Below, in pieces: positions 21,718 through 31,844 of a stretch of DNA of 64,000 nt. Positions within the stretch are counted from its first letter, which is position 1, and every line of letters begins with the position of its first letter. The DNA is taken from contig WHVA01000173.1 of NCBI GenBank assembly GCA_015179125.1, positions 1-64,000 on the forward strand, written 5' to 3'. The position numbers and the translations under genes are program-made. A model generated the notes under the pieces. It was not told the origin of the DNA, searched no databases, and saw only the letters and a program-made list of their open reading frames with translations. This DNA comes from Gautieria morchelliformis. Taxonomy: Eukaryota; Basidiomycota; Agaricomycetes; Gomphales; Gomphaceae.

Positions 21718-24700
21718 TTAATATATTCCGATTTTCTCGTTGAGGATTCTCACTCTAGGACTAGGAAGTCCTTTAGTGAGAAGATCGGCTAGCATGTGTT
21801 CCGTTGGTAGGTACACAAGCTTAATTTCTTCATCTTCGACTATATCTCGGATGAAATATAATCTAATGTCGAAATGCTTGGTCCTCGTGTGTTGTTGAGT
21901 GCCATAGACGATGGCAATGGCTGATTGATTGTCTGAATAAAGTTTGATGGGACAATTCAGCGGTTGGAATACTTCAGAAATAAAGTGGCGCATCCATAAG
22001 GCTTCTTTGCTCGCATGAGTCAGAGCAACGAATTCGGCTTCAGTTGATGATAGGGCTACTATGGATTGTTTTTGACAACTCCATGATACTGTCCCTCCAT
22101 CAATCTGAAAAATATAAGCCGAGTATGAGTGCCTGTGCTCTTGAGAAGCCCAATCCGCATCTGAATACCCAATGAGGCCGTCTCGATTTTTCCCAAGTGT
22201 CAATTTGTAGTCCATCGTGCCTTTTAGATATTTAAAGACACGTTTGACTGCATGCCAATGTGTTGGACCTGGGTTTTCGAGGAATTGAGAAAGTAATGAC
22301 ACTGCGAACGCAATGTCCGGTCGAGTGGCTACTGCTGCCCACATCAATGATCCTATCGCTTGTCTGTATGGAATTCTTGACATCTTCTGTTTGTCTTCAT
22401 CTGTAGAAGGGCATTGGTCTCTGGATAATTTAACGGCTGGGTCGAGAGGCGTGGAAAATGTTTTGGCATCATCCAGATTGAATTTTTGATGATTTTTTAG
22501 ATGTATGCAGCTTGTGATATTGCAATCGATTTGTTATTCCAATCTCTTTCGATTTTGAGGTTCAAAAGCCAATGAATCTCGCCTAGATCTTTCATACTGA
22601 AGATCTGGGCAAGATCATGCTTTACCCCATCGAGGATTGGTTGACTCTCAGCTGTGATAGTGAGGTCGTCTACTGCCGTCGCAATAATCGCATGCCCTCT
22701 CGGTCCACGTCTGCAAAATACAGCTCCATCCGAAGCTGATTTAGTGAATCCTAACTTGAGAAATTCACCACTCAGACGTTTGTACCATTCCCTTCCAGAT
22801 TGTTTGAGGCCGTAAAGTGCTTTCTTCAGCAGGAGGACATCATCTTTGTCTCCGGTCTCATATCCATACGGCTGTCTCATGTAAATAGGTTCTGGCAGTG
22901 TAGCATTCAAATACGCACTGTCCACATCCATTTGGTGAATAGGCCAGTTGTTCCTGGCAGCAATGGCACATATAATCCGTAAGGAAGTCATCCGAGCAAC
23001 AGGTGCATAGGTTTCATTGTAGTCGACTCCAAAACTTTGTGTAAAGCCTTGGGCGACCATCCTCGATCTAGGTGTGATGGGTTCACCTTCTGGATTGCGT
23101 TTCCAGAGGAATACCCATCTATTTCCGACAATATTTGCCCCAGGAGGTGGTTTAACCACTTCCCATACACCTTTGTCGAGTAGCACCTTGTACTCTTTAT
23201 CCATCGATGCTTTCCATATAGGATCATTTAAGGCTTCATCTGCATTGCTAGGCTCAGTCTGATTCAAATCCGGCAGCACCTTATCTTTGTTTTGATCGGA
23301 GGTCGAAAGTGTACTGATGGCAAGGTTATAATCACTGATGCCGTCAGTTTCAGAGGATAAATCTTGTTCGAATAATTTGTCTTGATGGTCCTCAATGTCC
23401 TCGTAAGCTAGTGTAGTGATATCTGCACCAGCATGTCTCTTAGTTTGAGATCTTGTTACGGGACCACTTGGGGCCGGCTGCACCTGTTGCTGACGGATCC
23501 TTTCACTTCTCCTTATTGGAGCAGCTTCTTTAGGTATGACATCAACAGTCTGACTGGGTTGCAGCTCTTTCAGACGTTCCTCTGGTTCATCATCATCAAT
23601 TTCCTCGATCTTTGCCTCCTCGCTGACTAAGCGACTAGGCATAGGTGCTGGCGCCGAGATGGCCTGTACCATTTTTCTGGACGTAGGTAGCTGTGACTCT
23701 TCAATAGAAATGATTGGAGCTTTGCCCCCCTTCATCTCTGAGTCAAATATAATATTCCGCTCGACAGAAACCTTCTGAGAGTCAGGCCAGTAGATGCAGT
23801 GACCATGGCTCTGTCCAGAGATTCCTATCCACCGAGCTCTTTTGGCACGGGCTGCTAGTTTGTTTCCCTCTTTGACTTTAACGTAGACTTCAATTCCCCA
23901 CACGTGTATGTCTTTCAGGTTCGGTTTCTCGTGATGGATCATTTCAAAAGGGGTTTTGTCTGGCAAAGCTCTTGTGTGTGTCCGATTCCTAAGATAGTTG
24001 GCATGCAAAATTGCATGCCCCCATAGAGTCTTAGGAAGACTTGATTCCAATAGCATGGCACGAGCTCTTTCAACTAGAGTTCGGTTTAAACGTTCAGCAA
24101 CACCATTTGACTCTGGGGTGTCGTGCACGGTTAACCGATGCTTCGTGCCTTGCTTGGCTAAATGCTGTTCAAATTCCGAGCTTGTATATTCGCCCCCTCT
24201 GTCGGAAACAAGTGCTTTGATGTGCACGTTCCTCTGTCGAAGCATCAAGGCCTCGTAGAGTTTGTATTTTGAAAATGCTTCCGATTTGTTTGCCATCAAA
24301 TAGATAACCGATTCTCTTGAGTAGTCGTCGATGAAAGACACATAATAGGATTTCTTGTCAATTGTGGAGTGTCTCGCTGGTCCCCAGACATCAGAATAAA
24401 TTCTGTCACCGAATTTTGATGATCGGCTTCTGGGTTCCTGAGGAAGTGATTTGCGTGCAATCTTCGCCTGAATGCACGCATCGCAAACAACCTTGTCACC
24501 TTTTGAGCTCAATTCAATGCCTAATATCATGCCACGGTTGAGCAAATGCTGTAGGGATTTTTGTGAAATGTGCCCCATTTTTTGATGTATTTCCATGGCT
24601 GATGCGCATACATGCGCTTCGGCACTTGTGTGTTGTAAATCAAATCGATATAAGCCATTCAGCTTCGGTGCTTGCATCAATATCCTGCCTTTACGATTGG

Positions 24701-25640
24701 ATATTGTGCATTTCTGATCAGCTATTTGTGTGTTATAGCCTGCATCATCGCACCGGCCGATCGAGATCAGGGTAACAGCCATTTTGGGCGCATAGAACGT
24801 ATCCTTCAATGTAATGTTCACAGTCTTATCTCCAACCTTGTTAGATAGCACGAGTGAGCCTGAACCGAAGGCATCAAAAGTGCCTTTGTTGGCTGCACGA
24901 ATTGTGCGCGGCTGTGAGAATGGACTGTAATCCCTCAATAAATTCTTGTGAGGGGTCATATGTGCGGTCGTTCCAGTGTCGAGGATAACAACAGTGTCCA
25001 GAGATAAACTACTCAAATTAGAGCAGTCAAAGTTGGCGAAAGCGGCTGGACTGCCACTCTCATCCTCCTCAGAGGACACTTCTTCGGTAACATTCGCCTT
25101 GGCTTTGCCCTTCTTCTTTTTGGCTTTCGCTTTCTTCTTCTGACGTGGCCCCTGGCCTTCTTTACCACCTCCTTTAGCCCAGCAACTCTCTATAGCATGT
25201 CCAGGCTTGTGGCAATTAGTGCATGCAGGCACCTTCGGGTCTTTCCGGCCCTTCTGCCCTTTCGTAGATGAACCAATAAATGCCTGCTCTTCTTGTGAAA
25301 TATTGAGGGTCTTTCTCCTGTTGTATTGAGCCTTTAGTACTCTGATAATATCATCAGGCACTAAGGGCATTCCACATTCTTCGAGCGACGTGGTAAGGGC
25401 ATTCATAACTGCCTCATAGGAGGGTGGAAGTGATGCAAGGATAATGTCGGTGAACTCTCCTTCAGAAATTCTGGCTCCCATCTCATTGAGACGAGCATAG
25501 AGGTCTTGGGCCTTGTCCAAGTGATCTCTCAAGTCTCCATCCTCAGGACACCTCATACTGCGAAGCTGTCTCTGTAGGTTGGTGAGGACCATCTTGGGCT
25601 TTTTGGTCATCTCATTGACCAATGCATCCCAGACTTCTTT
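21718..25640 (-). pseudogene. Copia-B gag-pol, disrupted
   Basis: The main frame (about 25640 down to 22497) encodes late Gag (RSMRCPEDGDLRDHLDKAQ), a zinc knuckle (CTNCHKPGHAIESC), protease (VILDTGTTAHMT), integrase and most of RT (AVDDLTIT). Near 22490 it meets TAA in place of the Glu codon of Copia-A (AYI-x-KIIK) and has lost one A of the following run. The last 221 codons (RNase H, ending RILNEKIGIY) are therefore in another frame. The start is also lost: the ATG in the primer-binding site is fused out of frame after four codons to sequence that is about 114 codons into Copia-A Gag. Confidence 0.93.
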
Positions 25641-25642
25641 TG

Positions 25643-25659
25643 CCGGGGCCCATAACCCT
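25643..25659 (-). promoter_or_regulatory. Copia-B primer-binding site
   Basis: Directly inside the 5' LTR the minus strand reads AGGGTTATGGGCCCCGG. GGGTTATG-GCCC matches the complement of the initiator tRNA-Met anticodon arm, the half-tRNA priming mode known for Drosophila copia. The gag ATG lies within it. Confidence 0.65.
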
Positions 25660-25995
25660 TGTTAGCAACTAAGGGGCCATGGCAGGGAAGGTTCGGTAGA
25701 GTGTCACTGAGAGAGGAGTGTAATCCTGTCTCAGAAGGCATATACTTGCACCCGGCCCTTTAGCGCCCAAGGGCTCGCGCGTCGAAGTCATTTCAAACTC
25801 CGCTGGGTGCAGCCGCCTATGAAAATAGAAATAACAGAATGGAATGGAGAGATAGGGAGTGACTAGAAAATTTCGAAAATAAGCAGAGAAGTGGATGCAT
25901 AGTACAAGAACAGTATGAGAAAATATTGAAACACCACACAATAAATTGAATATATTATGCTTGATTTTGGTGCAGGAGCATAAATGCACCCAACA
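25660..25995 (-). repeat. Copia-B 5' LTR, internally deleted (336 bp)
   Basis: It matches the 3' LTR from both ends but lacks about 153 bp between GGTAGAG and TGTCACTGAG. Only one other base differs. Because both LTRs are normally copied from one template, the deletion most likely happened after integration. Confidence 0.92.
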
Positions 25996-27192
25996 GAGGG
26001 TAGCAGCAATTTTTGGAGCATAATATGTATCTTGCAACGTGACTTCTACTGTTCTATCTCCAACCTTGTTGGATAATACGAGCAGTCCTGAGCTGAAGGC
26101 ATCAAAGGTGCCCTTGTTGGCTGCTCGGATAGTCCTCGGCTGTGAGAATTGACAGTAGTTCCTCAATAAATTTTTGTGAGGAGTCATATGCGATGTCGTT
26201 CCGGTGTCGAGTATAACTATAACTCCTGAGGATGTGCTCAAATTGAAATTAGAGCATTCGTCGAAATTGGTGAAGGCCAGATGCCCATCACCACTTTCCT
26301 CAGAAGAGGACTCTTCTTCGGCAACATTCGCTTTTGCTTTACCCTTCTTCTTCTTCTTTCCTTTGGCTTTTTTCTTCTGACGTGGTCCTTGACCTTCTTT
26401 ACCACCTCGTTTAGCCCAGCAGTTTTCGATGGAATGTCCAGGCTTTTTGCAGTTGGTGCATATATGCGCCTTCTGCCCCTTCTGGTCCTTTTTAGTAGAT
26501 GAACCAATAAACACCTGCTCTTCTTGCGGGAGTGTTCTCTTCCTGTCATACTGAGCCTTTAGTACCCTAATAATATTATCAGGGACTAATGGCATCCCGC
26601 ATTCTTCAAGCGAAGTGGTAAGGGCGTTCATGACTGCCTCATAGGATGGTGGAAGTGATGCAAGGATTATGTCCATGAATTCTTCTTCAGAAACTCTGGC
26701 TCCCATCTCATTAAGACGAGCATATAGGTCTTGGGCCTTGTCCAAATGATCTCTCAAGTCTCCATCCTCAGGACATCTCATACTGCGGAGTTGTCTCTGC
26801 AGGCTGGTGAGGACCATCTTGGGCTTTTTGGTCATTTCATTGACCAATGCATCCCAAGTCTCTTTTGCTGTCTTCTGCTTCTGTAGCATCAGGGCTAATG
26901 ACTCTGACACTGAGATGATGATTTGGGTCTTGGCTTGTCCTTCTCTAGCAAGGTATCTCTCCAGCTTCTCCTCGGCCTTATCCATCTGAGTTTCCTCAGC
27001 TTCTGTAGGAATATGGCCTGGGGGCATAACTAGGGGATCAGGAGGTCGAGTGACTCTCCCTTCTACATGCTTGAGTAGATTTTTGGACTCGAAATAGCTG
27101 ATGAGAGTGGCTCGCCACAATGGCCAATTACTTCCATCAGTAGCAAGCTTCTCAACACCCAATAGCTTCTCAGAAGTGTCTCCGGGGCCCAT
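25996..27192 (-). CDS. Copia-A Gag and protease (5' portion of split gag-pol)
   Basis: The start ATG (27190-27192) lies in the primer-binding site and gives MGPGDTSEKLLGVEKL. Gag of the UBN2/copia type follows (NWPLWRATLISYFE, TAKETWDALVNEMTKKP, LPPSYEAVMNALTTSLEE). A CCHC knuckle (CTNCKKPGHSIENC) is followed by a Lys-rich stretch (KKKAKGKKKKKGKAK), then the protease active site VILDTGTTSHMTP. The reading continues into Copia-B LTR at 25995. Skipping the insertion and one duplication copy restores KIAATLVSIGRCDD in frame. The total would be about 1414 residues. Confidence 0.93.
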
Positions 27193-27197
27193 AACCC
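27183..27197 (-). promoter_or_regulatory. Copia-A primer-binding site containing the gag start codon
   Basis: The minus strand reads GGGTTATGGGCCCCG right after the LTR. It resembles the complement of the initiator tRNA-Met anticodon stem-loop. The ATG of gag is inside this motif. Confidence 0.65.
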
Positions 27198-27695
27198 TGT
27201 AGAGGACAGGAATTATAGGCAGTAGGAATGGACTAGTTGTTCAAAAGATCAGGCTAGAAATTAATTCACTCTCTCAGTGAATTTAGTTGTCACTATAAAT
27301 ATATTATACACTACCTAGAAATTAATTCACTACAAAGAATTTCTAGGTCAATAAATCGAAAGAATACTAAACTAATTTTACTCGCCTCTCTCAGTGAATT
27401 TAGTTGTCACTGAGAGAGGGGGGGTCTGTCTCACTGTGCATGTACTACTACCCGGCCCTTTAGCGCCCAAGAGCTCGCGCATCGAAGTCATTTCAGACTC
27501 TGCTGGGTGCAGCCGCTTGTGAAAATAGAAATAACAAGATGAAATGGAGAAGTAAGGAGTGACAGAAAAATTTCGAAAATAATCAGAGAAATGGGTGCAT
27601 GGTACAAGAACAATGTGAGAGGAAATTGAAACACCATACAGCAAATCGAATATATTATGCTTGATGTCAGTGCAGGAGCATAAATGCACCCAACA
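27198..27695 (-). repeat. Copia-A 5' LTR (498 bp)
   Basis: It is identical by eye to 17652-18149 except for two adjacent bases near 27667 (GTCAGTGC against GTTGGTGC). It would hold the promoter and R region of the element. Its outer end abuts the target duplication CTCCC. Confidence 0.93.
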
Positions 27696-27948
27696 CTCCC
27701 CAGATGCTGCTAGACGCGTCTGTCACATGCAGACCACATGATGCGCCGGCCACGGTGCAGTTAAATTTTCACCTCAGATCTTTCCGAGGGCGCATCGCTT
27801 CTTGGAAGCTAACCACCATCATCCCCACGAAGATGATGCCCCCAAAGATGGGATGGACGTTTTTCTGTCAATGTCCACAACGTGAGGACCGGCCCCGAGA
27901 CAGCGGGCCGCAGACATTCTCCGTGCTCCAATAGACCAGGAGCACTGG

Positions 27949-29781
27949 ATGATCATGGGATGGGAGGACGCCCTCGCCATCGTCCACCCGGACGATTGCG
28001 CAACATGCGCGGACTACGCCACACACTTAAGGGCCACGACAGGCACCCGCAAGGTCAAGTTGCGGGACGAAGACATTGGCGACCCCGTCGATGCAGCCTG
28101 GGGATGGTTCCCAAGGGGCATCGCACGTGACGCGCGGGAGGAGCCCCTCCGGGACATCCATGACCTCAAGAAGGAGGTCAAGGAATTGGAACGCGCGGTC
28201 GAAGACCGCCATGACGCGCTCGAAACCGAGCGCGCCAGAATAAAAGATCTTGAGGAGCAGCTGAGCACAGCCCAGCTCCAGCTCAAGTTTGCCTACGCAG
28301 CCTCAAAAAGGCCGCGCCATGACCCAGCCACTGGCCCAGTGGCCGGGCCATCATCACCTCACGCGACGGCGCCGTTGCTGGTGCGCACAACATCGGGGCT
28401 AGCGTCCCAATTGTCCGCACCGACCCCGACGATGACAACAACGGAAGGGCATAGCGTGCCTTCCAACTCTGCGTACGGCATCCCAGATGGATGGGAGTCA
28501 GACTGGTCCATCTGGAAGACGTACAACCCGGAAAGGGCACAGCGGCTGGCAGAGCAGCCAAAGAAAAAGCGCAAGAAATTGCACGGCACCCCCAACACCA
28601 TCAATGGGCTAGCCATTGCGAGGGAAAGCGGGATTAGGGCTTACCTAGCGGCGTCATCGTCGCACACTATCAACGACCCCGCCCTTCAACGGCAGGTAGC
28701 ACAGATCGAGGCCCAGTACATTGGGCCTGGCGTGGCCCTGCCTCCACCAGCGGGGACAGTTCACCCTCCCTACCTGGGGGAGGGGATGCTCATCCCACTC
28801 GGAGATCCACTGATCTCCGAGACGGGCCTCCTACCACGGCCGGTAGGAAAGGCCCAACAGCGTCGTACTCAATGGTACGACGTCTGCCCGCTCGACGACC
28901 CACGCTTCGTCGAACTCATAGCGTGGGCAAAAGAAATGCCACAGCTCGCACGTACGCGCGAGATGATAGGCATATTCAAACGCATCGAGCGCGAACAACC
29001 CGCTCGCAATCCCAAAAGGGATTGTCTCGTGATAGCGGGTGGTACCCCGCACGATATCGTGGCCATCCTGAGGGGTTGGATACACAACCCTGAAGGAATT
29101 CCATCCGCCATCCATGACAACGCAGATGGCACCTTCAACCTAGATGACATGGACATCTGGATGTGGTTGAAGGCCCTTGCGCCCCGGGTCAAAGGGGTCG
29201 CATCACCTCTCAGGGCAAGGCTACTCGACCTATTCGGCTCGACAGACCAATGGTCGAGCCTCGTCGACGCCAGGGAAGTGCTAACACCTCAGAGCACCAC
29301 CCTGCGGCTCTCCATCATGGGCCCATTCCCTGTGGAGGGTCGAGCCGGCCCCTACATCCCCCTCGCCGAGATCACGAGATGGTTGGCCCGCTATGCGGGG
29401 GTCACTCGCGAGCGAGTGGCACGCATTGAACACTATGTTCAATGCAGCATCACCGGCGCGGAAATCAGTGCTGCCACCCGCGAGGGCCAACAAAAGGTCC
29501 TCGAGACCAGCCATGTGAGGGCCGCGGTGCCGCGACCCCTCACTCAGGCTCAGCTCGACCAAGAGCTGGCGCACTTCCGGCCCCCTCCTCATACTGAGGA
29601 CCCGGCCGTTGAGGCCATGCTCTGCGAGGACGCTGGCCTCATCACCCAAGCGGATACCGCCGCTAGTGGCGAGGCCGACCAGCCTCACCCCATCACCACC
29701 GATGACGCGGAGGTGCCCCCGGAGAGTCACGCGCTCCACCGGCCCCGTACGACGACAACGTCATCGTATCGGCCACTCTAG
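27949..29781 (+). CDS. Chromovirus third ORF downstream of pol, 610 aa, function unknown
   Basis: An uninterrupted frame lies between the pol stop (27711) and the polypurine tract and LTR, on the element's coding strand. I do not recognise the family. Visible parts: an N-terminal domain with HPDDCATCADYATHL, a coiled coil at about residues 70-110 (heptads in DLKKEVKELERAVEDRHDAL), a Pro/Thr/Ser-rich linker, a basic PKKKRKK near residue 204 resembling a nuclear localisation signal, and a folded C-terminal half (PLDDPRFVELIAWAKEMPQL, NPEGIPSAI, DIWMWLKALAP, IPLAEITRWLARYAGVT). No signal peptide or membrane segment is seen, which argues against Env. Relatives lie at 59316-60985 (minus) and near 9738. 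It is intact while gag-pol of the same element is riddled with stops and frameshifts. Confidence 0.75.
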   Translation: MIMGWEDALAIVHPDDCATCADYATHLRATTGTRKVKLRDEDIGDPVDAAWGWFPRGIARDAREEPLRDIHDLKKEVKELERAVEDRHDALETERARIKDLEEQLSTAQLQLKFAYAASKRPRHDPATGPVAGPSSPHATAPLLVRTTSGLASQLSAPTPTMTTTEGHSVPSNSAYGIPDGWESDWSIWKTYNPERAQRLAEQPKKKRKKLHGTPNTINGLAIARESGIRAYLAASSSHTINDPALQRQVAQIEAQYIGPGVALPPPAGTVHPPYLGEGMLIPLGDPLISETGLLPRPVGKAQQRRTQWYDVCPLDDPRFVELIAWAKEMPQLARTREMIGIFKRIEREQPARNPKRDCLVIAGGTPHDIVAILRGWIHNPEGIPSAIHDNADGTFNLDDMDIWMWLKALAPRVKGVASPLRARLLDLFGSTDQWSSLVDAREVLTPQSTTLRLSIMGPFPVEGRAGPYIPLAEITRWLARYAGVTRERVARIEHYVQCSITGAEISAATREGQQKVLETSHVRAAVPRPLTQAQLDQELAHFRPPPHTEDPAVEAMLCEDAGLITQADTAASGEADQPHPITTDDAEVPPESHALHRPRTTTTSSYRPL

Positions 29782-29836
29782 AGGACTCCATCATGGATGA
29801 CCTCTATGAGTCGTAGTTGACCCCTATAGTTGTCTA

Positions 29837-29849
29837 TAGAGGGGGAGGG
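29837..29849 (+). promoter_or_regulatory. Chromovirus polypurine tract
   Basis: TAGAGGGGGAGGG directly precedes the 3' LTR, as expected for the plus-strand primer. Together with the LTR it shows that ORF3 lies inside the element. Confidence 0.75.
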
Positions 29850-30064
29850 CGTAAATAACCTATGTATCTACATGTACAATAGTTATTACATAATCCCAGT
29901 GGGCCCCTTAGGGACCCACTGTATAGTTTATGCTTGGGAACTGGCCAGCGGTCCCCATCGCATCTTACTCTTACCTGTCACTACATAGCATTCAGAATAC
30001 CACTCATTGGTCAAGTTCTGTAGTGCCCTTGTGATACAAGGTCCTAAGATCGACACCCTTTACA
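29850..30064 (+). repeat. 3' LTR of chromovirus (215 bp)
   Basis: Same length as the 5' LTR, with 8 differences by eye, including C for T at the first base (CGTAAATAACC). It ends CCCTTTACA. Confidence 0.85.
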
Positions 30065-30844
30065 TGAGGTCACGTGGATAGAAGATGTTAGATTGCTAGA
30101 ATGGGTGATTCAAGGAGGTCAGAATGGCCTCCTTTTATATTGTAAAATACACAGGATTACATAAAATGGGGTTCTTCTATCTATTAGGCGAGTGATGTCA
30201 TATGTAAATATTTGCACTGCTGAAACACACCCTCATAACTATTGCGGTGTGTTTGTGCAAGGAATTTGAAATAGATAGCCAATCACCTTCCCTGGTTTGC
30301 ACAGCCTTTCACAGCCTTTCACAGCCATACACAGCCTTGCGCAGCCCTGCACAGCCGCTATGACATCAAGGGGCCTATTTGGTGTCGTAGGGTTGCGTTT
30401 GGAGGATCCGTTCATCCAATAGGCTTTATATGTCTTTGTGTGACTTTATATGCAGCCTTGCACAGCCATGGTTGCTATGATGCAAGTCATGTGCCAGCTG
30501 GTTTTGAATTGCACAGGCTTGTGTCAGCGGTAAGGACGCATTCTCAGTGGCTGAGTTTGAGTGAGCCAAGGTACCAGAGTTGTAGGTGCTTGAGTGCCTG
30601 CAACTCCGAGTTCATGGTCCGTGGGAAGCTCCGGTCGGAGTTCGAAACTGAGCGGCTGTGGCAGAGTTGTGGACATGCATGGGTTCATAACTCTGCCTGA
30701 CAGAGTAAGGAGTTTTTGAGCCAGGGAAGCCAAGTTAAATGGCAAGAAAATAAGAGGAAATTCAAGGAATATTTGAATAGAGTTCTCCCAACAATAGCCA
30801 TGTATATTAGCTACTATCAGCTGGAATCCTTTTTTCATGAGGCT
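30065..30844. other. Non-coding stretch with CACAGCC repeats
   Basis: No coding frame is recognisable. About 30297-30360 holds several CACAGCC(TTT) words, and related words recur near 30452-30470. The rest may be old LTR sequence but matches nothing else in the window. Confidence 0.4.
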
Positions 30845-31730
30845 TTTTGTTAGCAACGGTTCCCACACAGCCCCCACCCCCCAATCCCCTCTGCCCAGAG
30901 ATAAAGGAAAAGGCAGAGAGATCTCACCATCGTCAGATGGCAGAGCATCAACATTGAGACAGGCACAAAGCCAAGACTTGAACTGCCGCTCACAAAGTCG
31001 AGCGATGACTATCGTCCCTGAAGGAGGACGAAGACCAAAAAGACGAGCCCCTGATGACGGTCAGGGCTTGGAATACTCGAGCTCAAGTCACAAGAGCTTG
31101 AGGACACACACCATTGACAATGAGACGGCTGAGGCAATGAACAAATAGGTGCAGGACGCATTCCACCGGAACACCCTCATGGGCCACAAGCATGATCATA
31201 TCGCATCGCAGCTTGATAACATTGCCGCTGCTCTCATGGAGTTTGGCAAAGAGCTCCACCAGATCAAGGAGATCAGGCTAAAAGATGCTGCCATGCTGGA
31301 GGACGTCCAGATGGCCCTCCGCTCACGAGGGGAACGCGGAATGCCACATCAAAGCTCGCGACAGTCCACAGCTAGTGAACGTGGCCACAACATGGAAAGC
31401 CCATGGTGAAAGGAACTGGACAGGCAGTGAATGCCGCCGCCAGCCGCTGTAAGAAAGCTATGCTCTCTAGTTGGAGATTATAGGTTTTTCTTGTCTTTTA
31501 GTACGATGTCACATTGTGCCACCCATTGTTCTCAGAGTGTATAGTGGGTCCACTTAGATTAGTAATACAGACTCTCTTTCCCGCTCACTACCAGCTGTGT
31601 CAGTAGTTCTGCGCAGTTTGTCACCTCCAGCAAGGCCTTACCTCCCTATGCCGCCCTGGTCGAACAGGACGTGCAGTTCAGAAATGAACCCCAAGGAGAA
31701 CAGGCTACCCCCATGGACTTACTTTGAAAT
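30845..31730 (+). pseudogene. Second copy of chromovirus ORF1/gag N-terminal region (relic)
   Basis: Collinear with 10910-11560: LPRDKGKGREISPSSDGRA, TIVPEGGRRPK, EYSSSSHKS, then (after TAG at 31146-31148) VQDAFHRNTLMGHKH and LASQLDN-like HIASQLDN. It ends at about 31730 and lacks everything downstream. A 202-bp insertion (31448-31649) splits it. The comparison shows that the A-run in the first copy has an extra base. Confidence 0.8.
31448..31649. mobile_element. 202-bp insertion with 5-bp target duplication (small LTR-like)
   Basis: It starts TGTAAGAAAG and carries CCTTACC near its end. GCCGC is duplicated on both sides (31443-31447 and 31650-31654). Removing the insert and one copy restores the gag reading PAALVEQ. 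The size suggests a solo LTR of a very short element, but the last bases (CCCTAT) lack the canonical CA. Confidence 0.65.
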
Positions 31731-31844
31731 GATTTTTTATTCTGGGTTTAACAAAATAAAAAGTGAAATCACTTTAAAATGAATTTTTCTTCTGTGTTTA
31801 ACAAAATTAAATGTGAAATTACTCTGTGTATAACAAGTCAAATC

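Larger units (their letters stand above)
21216..25995 (-). mobile_element. Copia-B, Ty1/copia retrotransposon nested in Copia-A, defective
   Basis: The LTRs are at 21216-21704 (489 bp) and 25660-25995 (336 bp). The target duplication GAGGG (21211-21215 and 25996-26000) lies inside the Copia-A protease/pre-integrase region. The LTRs differ at one base over their shared length, but the 5' LTR lacks about 153 bp. The gag N-terminus is also deleted. It is related to Copia-A but a distinct subfamily. Confidence 0.95.
17652..27695 (-). mobile_element. Copia-A, Ty1/copia retrotransposon, young, interrupted by Copia-B
   Basis: This minus-strand element has 498-bp LTRs at 17652-18149 (3' LTR) and 27198-27695 (5' LTR). 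They differ by only two adjacent bases by eye. The 5-bp target duplication CTCCC flanks it (17647-17651 and 27696-27700), so the host chromovirus pol reads across the site. Its single gag-pol frame is continuous except for the Copia-B insertion at 21211-25995, so the element appears to have been autonomous until Copia-B landed. Confidence 0.95.

Noticed and set aside
27949..29781. ORF3 as an envelope protein
   Set aside because: No signal peptide, transmembrane segment or furin-like site is visible; it has a basic nuclear-type motif and a coiled coil instead.
10319..30069. Target duplication for the chromovirus
   Set aside because: The flanking 5-mers (ATTCC and TGAGG) differ and no shifted match was found; the element may have recombined.
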